Assembly (NCBI RefSeq): GCF_000613445.1
Contig: NZ_BAIZ01000035.1
Coordinates: forward strand, 1 to 33,649
Reading direction: 5' to 3'
DNA from: Hoylesella shahii DSM 15611 = JCM 12083
GTDB lineage: Bacteria > Bacteroidota > Bacteroidia > Bacteroidales > Bacteroidaceae
DNA length: 33,649 bases
The stretch's first letter is position 1. Each line of letters starts with the position of its first letter. Shown piece by piece: positions 9,086-18,670 of this stretch. The notes under the pieces are model-generated. The model was not told the DNA's origin and made no database searches. It was given only the letters and a program-made list of their open reading frames with translations. Made by a program: the position numbers and the translations under genes.

Positions 9086-10218
9086 TTATTTTAAAGGTTC
9101 GAAATAGCGTCCCACAAAGGGTTGTTTTGAAGGGTGTGTTATGTTAACAAACTCTTGCAGCAGCCAGTCGGGGCGAAACGGAGTTTCCTCGAATATAGCT
9201 TTATGGCCGCATTGCATCCGTAAACACGCCGTGTTTTGAAAGCCTTTATCATGGCATATCCCTTATTCTCACCTAGCATCTGCGAGTAAGTGAGTGGGGT
9301 AGGAGCATTATATTTTATCAACCATATGTCGGCTGTGCGTGCTTTTTCCAATATTTTTTCTAACGGTAAAGCCAAACTTCCGCTTTGGTGGTGTTCTGCA
9401 AAGGGATAGATAGCCCCTGCATCGGCAATCATTTGACCGATGGTACTATGTCCTCCTGGCACATACCACACTGTACCCATAAGTTTCTCGGTTAAAATTC
9501 TCGGCTTAAATTTCGACTTTTTTGCTTTGTTTGATAGTTGAATGTAATTACGCTCTACAACAGCAAATAGCGAATCTGCAGTTTGTTCACAGCCAAACAG
9601 CAGTCCGTAAAACTTCATCCATTCGGCTCTACCGAGGGGAGAGGTCTCCATATAGTCGGCGCATTCAATGATGGAAATGCCTGTTTTTTCAAGCTTTCCA
9701 TAGCCACCAATATTTTCGAAAGGAGATACTAGTATTAGGTCGGCACGCGTTTCTATCATTTTTTCAATATCGGGGTTGATGCTTTCTCCGCAATCAGCCA
9801 CATTTCTTGATTTTACTAATTGATGCAATTGGGGCGATACCATGTATTTAAAATCGCACACGCCAACAATTTGTTGCTGGGCCGCCAGCATGTTTAGCAA
9901 TGTTGCATGTGCCGAAGGACAAACAATGGATCTATGATTACCCTTTTTGATAATGGTTGTTGGGGTGTCATCAGCCTTATTGTTTGGAAAATCAGTACTA
10001 TCACTTAATAAGATGTAGCGATGCAACAGCGTATTGTTTGTCCACGGATTTTTCAACTCAACGATAGTTGCTCCCGCCTGTTTAATCATTACAATATTTT
10101 GGGCATACTTAAAGTGGAGCGTGTCTGCCTCGCTCCCTTGTGTATTAACCTGTTTGCCACCGCAAGCAAGAATAATTGAGACGGCAAACAATACAAACAA
10201 AAACGAATATTTCTTCAT
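9086..10218 (-). CDS. ABC transporter substrate-binding lipoprotein (frameshifted near the 3' end)
   Basis: Periplasm-facing binding protein paired with the FecCD-type permease downstream. The start at 10218 gives MKKYSFLFVLFAVSIILACGG, a lipoprotein signal with the lipobox Cys; the longer upstream frame has no signal and would run through the promoter, so it is rejected. The TroA/BtuF-type fold is suggested by HATLLNMLAAQQQIVGVCDF, by ADLILVSPFENIGGYGKLEK and by MGTVWYVPGGHSTIGQMI. The frame breaks at about 9199; one missing G restores AIFEETPFRPDWLLQEF through VGRYFEPLK, ending at 9086 (about 377 residues). Relatives bind Fe-siderophore, haem or cobalamin. The leader is too short to hold a cobalamin riboswitch. 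Confidence 0.88.
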
Positions 10219-10226
10219 ATTATCCA

Positions 10227-10234
10227 CAAAGTTA
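10227..10234 (-). promoter_or_regulatory. -7 box for the binding-protein/permease pair
   Basis: TAACTTTG on the minus strand, ending 8 bp before the ATG at 10218. The nearest TTG lies 23 bp further upstream (10258-10260), a little longer than the usual spacing. It predicts a leader of only a few bases. Confidence 0.5.
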
Positions 10235-10276
10235 CGAATTTTGTTTGTGTTATAGCGCAATAGCTTATTTATTCTC

Positions 10277-10307
10277 TTGCACGGCTTTACATTTCTTACT
10301 AACTTTG
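10277..10307 (+). promoter_or_regulatory. Promoter for the 106-residue orphan gene
   Basis: TTG at 10277-10279, a 20-bp spacer, TAACTTTG at 10300-10307. It is divergent from the binding-protein promoter about 45 bp away, and supports real transcription of the small gene starting at 10380. Confidence 0.65.
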
Positions 10308-10379
10308 GTGCATCATTTGTGCGCAACGTGTTATAATCCAAATGAGATTAAACTTGATGTGCAGCAAAATTCCATTGGT

Positions 10380-10700
10380 ATGCCAACAAAACAAAGACAT
10401 CAAAGCTTGATTATTGCTAATAAAGACGATGAAAGGGAAGACACTTTTTGCTATTCTTTATTTGAAAATGCATTGTTCGACAAGTTAAGAATGGACGAAC
10501 TAGTGAAATATGTATTGCATAATCAGTTAGACCTTACAGAAAAAGAAATATTGAATTGGATTATCCAAGGCGTTAATCGTTGTTTTGCTTACCATAAAGA
10601 TGTAAACGATCATTATTCAATACTCAACTATTCTACTGATTTAGAGGAAAAATGGCACTCTTTTTGGAAAATTAAGTTGCTAGGCACGCTTGAAAAATAA
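10380..10700 (+). CDS. Conserved-looking hypothetical protein, 106 residues
   Basis: I do not recognise this protein. The frame is open upstream to 10176, but that part lies antisense to the lipoprotein gene and before the promoter, so the ATG at 10380 is chosen. The product is soluble, rich in charged and aromatic residues, with no signal peptide, membrane segment or Cys cluster. The middle (residues about 35-75) looks helical, with DELVKYVLHNQLDLTEKEIL followed by NWIIQGVNRCFAYHKDVNDH. It ends in WHSFWKIKLLGTLEK. It has a good promoter of its own and lies 96 bp before tcdA, which has another -7 box. Function unknown. Confidence 0.6.
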   Translation: MPTKQRHQSLIIANKDDEREDTFCYSLFENALFDKLRMDELVKYVLHNQLDLTEKEILNWIIQGVNRCFAYHKDVNDHYSILNYSTDLEEKWHSFWKIKLLGTLEK

Positions 10701-10717
10701 TATTCAATGTAACTTTG
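10690..10717 (+). promoter_or_regulatory. Candidate promoter for tcdA
   Basis: TAACTTTG at 10710-10717 is a perfect -7 box. The upstream TTG at 10690-10692 gives a 17-bp spacer, shorter than usual, and overlaps the end of the previous gene. It lies about 80 bp before the tcdA ATG. Confidence 0.45.
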
Positions 10718-10796
10718 TTGTAGAATTCCCGCTTTAGGGATGCCTTTACATAACATTTTAATACAAATCATAAACCAAAAATCGAAGCAAGATAAG

Positions 10797-11585
10797 ATGG
10801 AAAATCAATTTAGCCGAACCCAAATGCTTCTTGGACAAGATGCCGTTGACAAACTTAAAGCCTCTAAAGTGGCTGTTTTTGGTGTTGGCGGAGTGGGGGG
10901 CTATGCTGTTGAAGTGCTGGCTAGAAGTGGAGTAGGAAACATCGATGTGTTTGATGCAGACACCGTTAACATAACTAATCTTAATAGGCAAGTTATTGCT
11001 TTGCATTCAACGCTTGAACAAGCAAAGGTTGATGTGATTAAAAAACGTATCCATGATATAAATCCCAAGTGCGTGGTTGGCACATACAAGATGTTTTATT
11101 TGCCCGAAAATGCAGACGAGATAAACTTGAACAAATATGATTATGTTGTGGATTGTATAGACACCATCACCGCTAAAGTTGAACTAATTAGGCGCTGCAA
11201 GATGTTGGATGTGCCTTACATATCAAGTATGGGGGCCGCTAATAAGATGGATGCAACAGGATTTAAAGTGGCAGATATCTCAAAAACCAATATAGACCCC
11301 TTGGCTAAAGTGATTAGAAAGAAGTTGAGAGCACTGGGCATAGAGGGAGTTAAAGTGGTGTTTAGCGAAGAGAAACCACTCAAGCCAATGGGGGCTAGCC
11401 ATTTACAAATCAAAGAGAATGATATAATTAATGCTAATGCCGATGTAAATGAGGGTGCACATAAATCAAAAGGTAAGAATAGCGTGCCAGCTAGTAATGC
11501 TTTCGTGCCTGCAGCTGCAGGGATTATAGTTGCGGGCGAAGTTGTTAAAGACTTGATAGGCTGGGGTATTTCTTCTCAAGTTTAA
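10797..11585 (+). CDS. tcdA: tRNA threonylcarbamoyladenosine dehydratase (TcdA/CsdL)
   Basis: E1-like enzyme of the ThiF/MoeB superfamily that uses ATP to cyclise t6A at tRNA position 37 to ct6A. The start at 10797 yields MENQFSRTQMLLGQDAVDKL, the usual N-terminus; the open frame upstream lacks homology and overlaps the promoter. The nucleotide-binding motif FGVGGVGGYAVEVLARSGVG is at residues 28-47, DADTVNITNLNRQV supplies the next ATP contacts, and YDYVVDCIDTITAKVEL carries the conserved Asp. The Cys-x-x-Cys zinc motif of ThiF/MoeB is absent, as expected for TcdA. About 262 residues, normal length. It appears to be the last gene of its unit. Confidence 0.9.
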   Translation: MENQFSRTQMLLGQDAVDKLKASKVAVFGVGGVGGYAVEVLARSGVGNIDVFDADTVNITNLNRQVIALHSTLEQAKVDVIKKRIHDINPKCVVGTYKMFYLPENADEINLNKYDYVVDCIDTITAKVELIRRCKMLDVPYISSMGAANKMDATGFKVADISKTNIDPLAKVIRKKLRALGIEGVKVVFSEEKPLKPMGASHLQIKENDIINANADVNEGAHKSKGKNSVPASNAFVPAAAGIIVAGEVVKDLIGWGISSQV

Positions 11586-11602
11586 TACAGCTTTCTATGA
11601 TG

Positions 11603-11643
11603 TTTAAATCCCAATCTCTAAGTTTGCTCGATTGGGATTTAAA
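11603..11643. terminator. Hairpin after tcdA (candidate terminator)
   Basis: TTTAAATCCCAATC (11603-11616) and GATTGGGATTTAAA (11630-11643) are a perfect 14-bp stem around a 13-base loop, 18 bp after the tcdA stop. No T run follows on the plus strand, so termination may need Rho or may be by stem alone. Confidence 0.5.
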
Positions 11644-11880
11644 TAAAAACGCCTATTTCCTATGTAAAATATTTAGTATAAATTTTAACATTATGAGCGT
11701 CTTTTTTCTCACCGACTGCTCACTCGCCTCTAAATATTCAATTCTCGCGAAGGTTTGACTTGATGAAATCATGCTCACTTGTAAATTCTGTCAACACGAA
11801 TATATGAAGAAAAAAACGTGTTTGTGGTTAATATTTGCCTGTTTACAGCAAAAAAACGGATTTTTGCTGCAAAATGGGGT

Positions 11881-11968
11881 GCTAACTCCTACAAAACACA
11901 CTACTAACTCGTGCAAAACGCATTGCTAACTCCTACAAAACGCATTGCAAACTCGTGCTAAACGCAAG
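11881..11968. repeat. Four tandem copies of a 22-bp repeat
   Basis: Units at 11881-11902, 11903-11924, 11925-11946 and 11947-11968. Consensus: GCTAACTC, then STRCAAAACGCATT. The middle alternates: units 1 and 3 have CTCCTAC, units 2 and 4 have CTCGTGC, so the higher-order period is 44 bp. Degraded partial units seem to flank it (TGCTGCAAAATGG around 11865 and ATGCAGCAAATTGCAG around 11974). There are no spacers, so it is not CRISPR. It contains no open frame that uses the repeat. Confidence 0.85.
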
Positions 11969-12363
11969 GTTAAATGCAGCAAATTGCAGATTGTAGAAAA
12001 TATTATGACTGCACTAAGAGTTAAAAAACGCAAACTTTATTAGTAAAAACTTCTCCCAAAAGTTACTATTTGACTACAAAAAGCTGCTTTTGGAGTGATA
12101 AAAAATAGAAGGTAGGAGAGCAAATAGAAAGGCTAAATGGTACAAAATGCCAATTGAGGCCAAAATTTAGCACAAAAATAAATGGTGGGAAGTCCCGAAA
12201 TTGTTCAAAATGTATGTTTTCTACCATCAGTTTTCGCTAGAATAGGTCTTTAAGGATACTATATTTTGTAAAATATATTTACCAATTTAACAAATAGGAT
12301 AGAGGTATGTGTAGGGTAACAAATATACACGATTAACTTTTGATTTAATAAAACACATTCCCC

Positions 12364-12410
12364 TGTCAAGAATAAGTTTATCTTGGCATATCTCCAAATC
12401 TTGATTGGAG
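12364..12410. other. Two consecutive small hairpins
   Basis: TGTCAAGA (12364-12371) pairs with TCTTGGCA (12381-12388, one wobble), then CTCCAA (12392-12397) pairs with TTGGAG (12405-12410). Neither has a T run. They may be part of an unidentified small RNA or simply chance structure in AT-rich DNA. Confidence 0.3.
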
Positions 12411-12527
12411 TTAAAACATATTGTTAATTGCTGCAATATGCGTGGTAATAACGGGTATAAAAGTGTTTTGTTTTAACCCAAATGCATTAAACCCTGCATT
12501 TTGAGATGATGCGTAGGGCCATTTCAT

Positions 12528-12569
12528 TAAAAAAAATGCGCACGCAAGGAATATATCCCGCCCGCGCAT
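12528..12569 (-). terminator. Intrinsic terminator of rpsA
   Basis: On the minus strand, ATGCGCGGGCGGG pairs imperfectly with the sequence ending GTGCGCAT (stem ends at 12569 and 12536), followed by eight T. It lies about 40 bp past the rpsA stop. A 12-bp palindrome GCCCCTAGGGGC (12591-12602) sits between. Confidence 0.7.
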
Positions 12570-12610
12570 CAATTTAAATAGAAGGAATTAGCCCCTAGGG
12601 GCAATGGTTT

Positions 12611-14386
12611 TTATTTACCTTTTTCAAGTTTTGCCTTCAGGTCTGCCAAAACATCAATATCACCAAGTGTAGTACCAGCAGCAACATTATTGATTTGAAC
12701 AGAAGCATCAGCCTTCTTGGCAGCGTGTTGTTTTCTTACGGGTTTCACATCGTCTTTTCCTTCTTCGAAGGTGCGACTGTGCGAAAGAATTATACGCTTG
12801 GTCTCCTTTACAAACTCGATAACTTTAAATTCGAGTTCTTCTCCAAGTTGAGCTTGAGTTCCATCTTCCTTAACAAGGTGCTTGGGAGTAGCAAAACCTT
12901 CGCCACCTTCGTTAAGCGTGATAACAGCACCCTTATCCATCATTTCAGAGATCTTACCCCTATGAACGCTTCCAGGAGTGTAGAGTGTTTCATAAGTATC
13001 CCATGGATTATCTTCGAGTTGTTTGTGACCAAGGCTCAAACGTCTGTTCTCTTTATCTATTTCGAGAACAACGACTTCGATTTCAGCACCAACTTGTGTG
13101 AATTCAGAAGGATGTTTCACCTTCTTAGTCCATGAAAGGTCGCTGATGTGGATGAGTCCGTCTACGCCTTCTTCGAGCTCAACGAAAATACCGAAGTTAG
13201 TGAAGTTTCTAACCTTAGAGGTGTGCTTGCTTCCAACAGGGTATTTAACTTCGATGGTTTCCCATGGATCGTCTTTCAATTGCTTAATGCCGAGTGACAT
13301 CTTGCGTTCGTCTCTGTCTAGTGTCAGGATAACAGCTTCTACCTCATCACCAACGTGCAAGAAGTCTTGAGCGCTTCTAAGATGTTGGCTCCACGACATT
13401 TCTGAAACGTGAATCAAACCTTCTACACCAGGTGCAATCTCAACGAATGCTCCGTAATCTGCGATAACAACCACCTTACCTTTAACGTGATCGCCCACAT
13501 TGAGGCTTTGGTCGAGTGCATCCCATGGATGGGGTGTAAGTTGTTTCAGACCTAATGCAATGCGACGCTTCTCGTCATCAAAGTCGAGAATAACCACATT
13601 TATCTTCTGATCCAAGCTTACTACTTCGTGAGGATCGCTTACGCGACCCCAAGAGAGGTCGGTAATGTGGATGAGTCCGTCAACACCACCGAGGTCAACG
13701 AATACACCGTAAGTGGTAATATTCTTAACCGTACCCTCAAGGATTTGACCTTTTTCGAGCTTGGAAATGATTTCTTTCTTCTGTGCTTCAAGTTCTTCTT
13801 CGATAAGAGCCTTGTGCGAAACAACCACGTTGCGGAACTCTTGGTTGATTTTAACAACCTTGAACTCCATGGTTTTGCCAACAAATACGTCGTAATCTCT
13901 GATAGGATGAACGTCGATTTGGCTTCCTGGAAGGAAGGCTTCAATTCCGAAGACGTCAACAATCATGCCACCTTTAGTGCGACACTTGATATAACCTTGA
14001 ATAACTTCTTCGTTTTCAAGAGCGGCGTTAACACGTTCCCAGCTCTTGCTAAGGCGTGCCTTCTTGTGCGAAAGAATCAGTTGACCTTTTTTGTCTTCTT
14101 GATTTTCGATGTAAACCTCAACAGTGTCGCCGACTTTGAGTTCGGGATTGTATCGGAATTCGGAAGCGGGGATAACACCGTCGCTCTTGTAGCCGATGTT
14201 AACAATTACTTCCTTTTTGTCAACGGAGATAACAGTACCATCAACAACTTGATGCTCTGAAACCTTGTTAAGGGTTTCATCGTAAGCCTTTTCAAGAGCA
14301 TCCTTGCTTACTTCTACAGGGCTGCCGTTCTCAAACTCTTGCCAGTTGAAATCGCTCAGCGGCTGTACATTTTTTAAATTAGACAT
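12611..14386 (-). CDS. rpsA: 30S ribosomal protein S1
   Basis: RNA-binding protein of the small ribosomal subunit that helps mRNA loading, important in a lineage with few Shine-Dalgarno sequences. The 591-residue protein contains six S1 (OB-fold) repeats. The first two are divergent ribosome-binding copies (VVDGTVISVDKKEVIVNIG, then IQGYIKCRTKGGMIVDVFG). Three strong RNA-binding repeats follow, recognisable by GVFVDLGGVDGLIHITDLSW, GAFVEIAPGVEGLIHVSEMS and GIFVELEEGVDGLIHISDLS. The last copy is divergent (GKISEMMDKGAVITLNEGG). A Lys-rich tail closes the protein. The start MSNLKNVQPL is the usual Bacteroidales one. It has a -7 box upstream and its own terminator, so it is probably transcribed alone. 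Confidence 0.97.
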   Translation of the reverse strand: MSNLKNVQPLSDFNWQEFENGSPVEVSKDALEKAYDETLNKVSEHQVVDGTVISVDKKEVIVNIGYKSDGVIPASEFRYNPELKVGDTVEVYIENQEDKKGQLILSHKKARLSKSWERVNAALENEEVIQGYIKCRTKGGMIVDVFGIEAFLPGSQIDVHPIRDYDVFVGKTMEFKVVKINQEFRNVVVSHKALIEEELEAQKKEIISKLEKGQILEGTVKNITTYGVFVDLGGVDGLIHITDLSWGRVSDPHEVVSLDQKINVVILDFDDEKRRIALGLKQLTPHPWDALDQSLNVGDHVKGKVVVIADYGAFVEIAPGVEGLIHVSEMSWSQHLRSAQDFLHVGDEVEAVILTLDRDERKMSLGIKQLKDDPWETIEVKYPVGSKHTSKVRNFTNFGIFVELEEGVDGLIHISDLSWTKKVKHPSEFTQVGAEIEVVVLEIDKENRRLSLGHKQLEDNPWDTYETLYTPGSVHRGKISEMMDKGAVITLNEGGEGFATPKHLVKEDGTQAQLGEELEFKVIEFVKETKRIILSHSRTFEEGKDDVKPVRKQHAAKKADASVQINNVAAGTTLGDIDVLADLKAKLEKGK

Positions 14387-14442
14387 AAATAATAAATAAA
14401 ATAATTAATAAAGTTAGACTTTATGTTGTTTGAAAAACGCTG

Positions 14443-14450
14443 CAAAGATA
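14443..14450 (-). promoter_or_regulatory. -7 box for rpsA
   Basis: TATCTTTG on the minus strand, 56 bp before the rpsA ATG. I see no TTG box at the proper 19-21 bp distance, so the assignment rests on the -7 element alone. Confidence 0.4.
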
Positions 14451-14653
14451 CTAAAATACAAGCAATTAGCACGCATTAACAGCGTATTACATTTGGTTTT
14501 AGCACACTTTTAACATTTGAGAGGGCAATAATCACGCCTTATTTATCATAATTGGTATTATAGTTTTATAATTGTCTGATGAACAAGAACTTGTCAATAT
14601 GCCGATTCTGATAACTTAGATTATGCCCTTTTGCAAGTATTTGGTGTTAATTT

Positions 14654-15088
14654 CTAGTTGCCACACTCTAAAAGTTCCTTACTCAAACAGTATTTGCAGA
14701 CACCTCGATAATAAATTTGCGTTTCAATTATGTGATGTCCATCAATGTTCTGCGATACTGAATGTTTTTCAGATGTTTCATCAAAGATGTCGAAAACATG
14801 TCCACACCGATTACAATAAAAATGTTTGTGCGGATTGGTACAGCCATCATAACACACATGGTGTTCGTTGATAGTAATCATTTGTGCCAGTTTTTTTTCG
14901 GCAAACATTCTTAATGTGTTGTAAACCGTGGTTCTACTAAGAGTCTTTATTTCGTTACACAATCCTTGATAAACTTCGTCTACTGTGGGGTGCGTTCGAT
15001 GAGTGAGCAAGTAATTCATGATGGCGAGCCGCTGCGCAGACGGTCTTATGCCGTTTGCGAGCAGCTGTTGATAAACCTCCATCTCCAT
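14654..15088 (-). CDS. Fur/PerR-family metal-dependent transcriptional regulator
   Basis: DNA-binding repressor of the ferric-uptake family, 144 residues. The N-terminal winged helix is visible in GIRPSAQRLAIMNYLLTHRT and SRTTVYNTLRMFAEKKL. The sensing part holds HKHFYCNRCGHVFDI and the C-terminal VCKYCLSKE: two Cys-x-x-Cys pairs that form the structural zinc site seen in PerR and many Fur proteins. The regulatory-metal ligands are not clear enough to separate peroxide sensing (PerR) from iron sensing (Fur). It starts 20 bp after the reconstructed hisS stop and is likely co-transcribed with purA-hisS. An unrelated housekeeping operon may thus set its basal level. Confidence 0.9.
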   Translation of the reverse strand: MEMEVYQQLLANGIRPSAQRLAIMNYLLTHRTHPTVDEVYQGLCNEIKTLSRTTVYNTLRMFAEKKLAQMITINEHHVCYDGCTNPHKHFYCNRCGHVFDIFDETSEKHSVSQNIDGHHIIETQIYYRGVCKYCLSKELLECGN

Positions 15089-15108
15089 AATTATAAGCTG
15101 GATTAGAA

Positions 15109-16471
15109 TTAATTAGGTGTAACAATAGCGATTAGTTCTTCTGCTGAAACTAGTTGCTGGTCGCCCGTGATCATATTTTTCAGCGTAACTTTGCCTTGAT
15201 TAATTTCGTTTTCTCCCACCAGAACCACAAAGGGAATGCTTTTTGAATTGGCGTATGCATCTGTTTTTTCATCTTAGCACTATCGGGATACAGCTCAACA
15301 GATATGCCTGCAGCCCGTACTTTTGTTGCAATAGGTAGACAGAAGTCGGCTTCTGCCTCGCCAAAGTTGATAAACAGCACTTGTGTGGCTTGTGTTGCGT
15401 TTTGAGGATAAAGGTCGAGAGTGTTCAGTACATCATAGATGCGGTCAGCTCCGAAGCTTATTCCCACGCCACTTAGTCCTGGCATACCGAATATTCCGGT
15501 AAGGTTATCGTATCGACCACCTCCAGTAATACTACCTATAGCCACGTCTTTAGCTTTAACTTCAAATATTGCACCTGTATAATAGTTCAGACCGCGAGCC
15601 AAAGTCAAGTCTAATTGTAGTTCGTTTTGCATTCCAACAGCTTCTACCTTCTCAAGGATAAAGCGAGTCTCCTCTACTCCTTTCACGCCAATTTCAGACG
15701 TAGCGATAGTTTGAGCGATGGTTTTCAGCTTCTCTTTATTTGTTCCCGACATGGTAAGTATAGGTTGCAACTTACTTACAGCTTCTTCAGAGATGCCATT
15801 TGCAAGCATTTCTGCATTTACTGCGTAAACACCAATCTTGTCGAGTTTATCTATAGCTACGGTGATATCAACGATTTTATCGGGCTGTCCGATGTATTCG
15901 GCAATACCCGCAAGTATTTTTCTGTTGTTAACTTTTATCTGAACATTGATTCCAAACTTAGTGAAAACAGTGTCGATAATTTGTATCAGCTCCACTTCGT
16001 TCAGTAAAGAGTCCGACCCAACAACGTCGGCATCGCACTGATAAAACTCTCTGTACCTACCCTTTTGCGGCCGGTCGGCACGCCAAACGGGTTGAATTTG
16101 GTAGCGTTTAAATGGCATTTGCAGTTCATCGCGGTGCATAACGACGTAGCGTGCAAAAGGTACGGTAAGGTCGTAACGTAATCCTTTCTCGCAGATCTTG
16201 GCTGCTAGTTTTAGAACATTGTCACTTACAAATTCTTCGGAAGGCAGTTTTCCGATGAAATCGCCCGAATTGAGTATTTTGAAGAGCAACTTATCCCCTT
16301 CTTCACCATACTTACCCATGAGCGTTTGCAACGTTTCCATGGATGGTGTTTCGATTTGTTGATAGCCGTACAGGGCATAAACATCCTTAATGGTGTTGAA
16401 GATGTAATTACGCTTAGCCATTTCGGCTGGCGAAAAGTCTCTTGTTCCTTTGGGTATGGATGGTTTGTTCA

Positions 16472-16472
<1 letters not shown>
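15109..16472 (-). CDS. hisS: Histidyl-tRNA synthetase (frameshifted near the 3' end)
   Basis: Class II synthetase that charges tRNA-His. Motif 2 region is [15 protein letters not shown] with [20 protein letters not shown]; the histidine-specific segment is [14 protein letters not shown]; motif 3 is [15 protein letters not shown]. The frame breaks at 15257-15258 within the anticodon-binding domain and would stop at 15180 with an unrelated tail. One missing G restores [20 protein letters not shown] and runs on to a TAA at 15109-15111, for about 454 residues, normal for the family. As the enzyme is essential and usually single-copy, the break is most likely a sequence error. The ATG shares its A with the purA TAA (TAATG), so translation of the two is probably coupled. 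Confidence 0.95.
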
Positions 16473-17833
<1,361 letters not shown>

Positions 17834-17921
17834 CGATAAATATCTGAAAAGCATACTTTTCAAGACAAAAATGTAGTTAGTAACTTAAAGTGCATGCTCA
17901 CCTGCTACTGTTATGACTCAA

Positions 17922-18536
17922 TTAGGGAGTTTGTAGACCATCCAACAACTCGTTAACTCGCTGCTCATAACCTTCATTGAGCATGGCCAACTTCTGCAAA
18001 CTGACGTTAGCAGCATGTCTTACGCCTAAGTTCTCGTGCTGTAAAGCAATCGATACTTGGTCTAGGTATTCGTCTAATCCACGGTCGTTGGGTTCGCAGC
18101 CCTTCATAAAGAGTCGTGCCAGAAGTTGATATGCGCATATCTGGCGGTCGGGGCGATTACTAGCCATCCATTGATAGGCCAATGTGGGTGCGAAATTTAC
18201 ATGTTGCAACAGATTAAAAGCCAACATTTCTGCCAGTTCTTGTTGAATGGGCTGGTCTGTCCACACATCAATTAGTTCAATAGACATACGTTCGGCTGGC
18301 ATAATTAAGGTTGCCATAATCTTACATTCGCGAATATTTTCTTTCCATAATTCTATGGCAAGGTCATAATTGGGTGCGTAAGGCATGGCCATCTTACGCA
18401 GTTCGTGAAAAGGCACTCCCCAGTTTATTTTATATCCCAACCCTTTTTGAGCCATAGATCGCGATGTCGTACCATCCATAAAAAGACGGAACGACTGCTT
18501 TATAGCCATTAGTTTACTATGTGTATCTTCGTTCAT
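17922..18536 (-). CDS. AlkD-like DNA alkylation repair protein (HEAT-like repeats)
   Basis: Likely a member of the AlkC/AlkD DNA glycosylase superfamily, all-helical HEAT-like proteins that remove alkylated bases. The 204-residue product is entirely helical in character. Family-like stretches are GLGYKINWGVPFHELRKMA, WKENIRECKIMATLIM (the helix that often carries functional residues) and GVRHAANVSLQKLAML. It is short compared with about 230 residues for AlkD, and I cannot point with confidence to the catalytic Trp/Asp pair, so enzyme activity is inferred only. It stands 134 bp after the dipeptidyl peptidase gene. I recall the same neighbour next to purA and the peptidase in Bacteroides thetaiotaomicron. 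Confidence 0.72.
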   Translation of the reverse strand: MNEDTHSKLMAIKQSFRLFMDGTTSRSMAQKGLGYKINWGVPFHELRKMAMPYAPNYDLAIELWKENIRECKIMATLIMPAERMSIELIDVWTDQPIQQELAEMLAFNLLQHVNFAPTLAYQWMASNRPDRQICAYQLLARLFMKGCEPNDRGLDEYLDQVSIALQHENLGVRHAANVSLQKLAMLNEGYEQRVNELLDGLQTP

Positions 18537-18670
18537 TGTTTTATGCTACGTTTAAAAATGGTGCTGTAGTTAAGCTTGTTGCGCAAACTTGATTAAAATT
18601 TGCATTTACTTATCTGTTGTTATACCCCACTCCATTATGTTGTACTTTACATTAATCAAGATGTTGTTTT

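Larger units (their letters stand above)
11644..12527. other. Gene-free AT-rich region between convergent tcdA and rpsA
   Basis: About 0.9 kb with no credible ORF, tRNA, rRNA, tmRNA or RNase P signature on either strand. It contains the 22-bp tandem repeat (11881-11968), weakly related sequence on both sides of it, and two small hairpins near 12364-12410. Both neighbours end here, so it is not a promoter region for either. Confidence 0.6.

Noticed and set aside
10219..10340. Cobalamin riboswitch before the binding-protein gene
   Set aside because: The promoter box lies 8 bp from the start codon, so there is no leader to hold one.
9139..10341. 400-residue form of the binding protein
   Set aside because: Its first 41 residues overlap the promoters and precede the lipoprotein signal, which must be N-terminal.
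11881..11968. CRISPR array
   Set aside because: The 22-bp units are directly adjacent with no unique spacers, and no cas genes are in the window.
13628..14260. 210-residue plus-strand ORF
   Set aside because: Fully antisense to rpsA, whose six S1 repeats are unmistakable; composition follows the rpsA codons.
15109..15260. hisS as a true pseudogene
   Set aside because: Essential enzyme; the alternative frame gives a perfect C-terminal domain after restoring one base.
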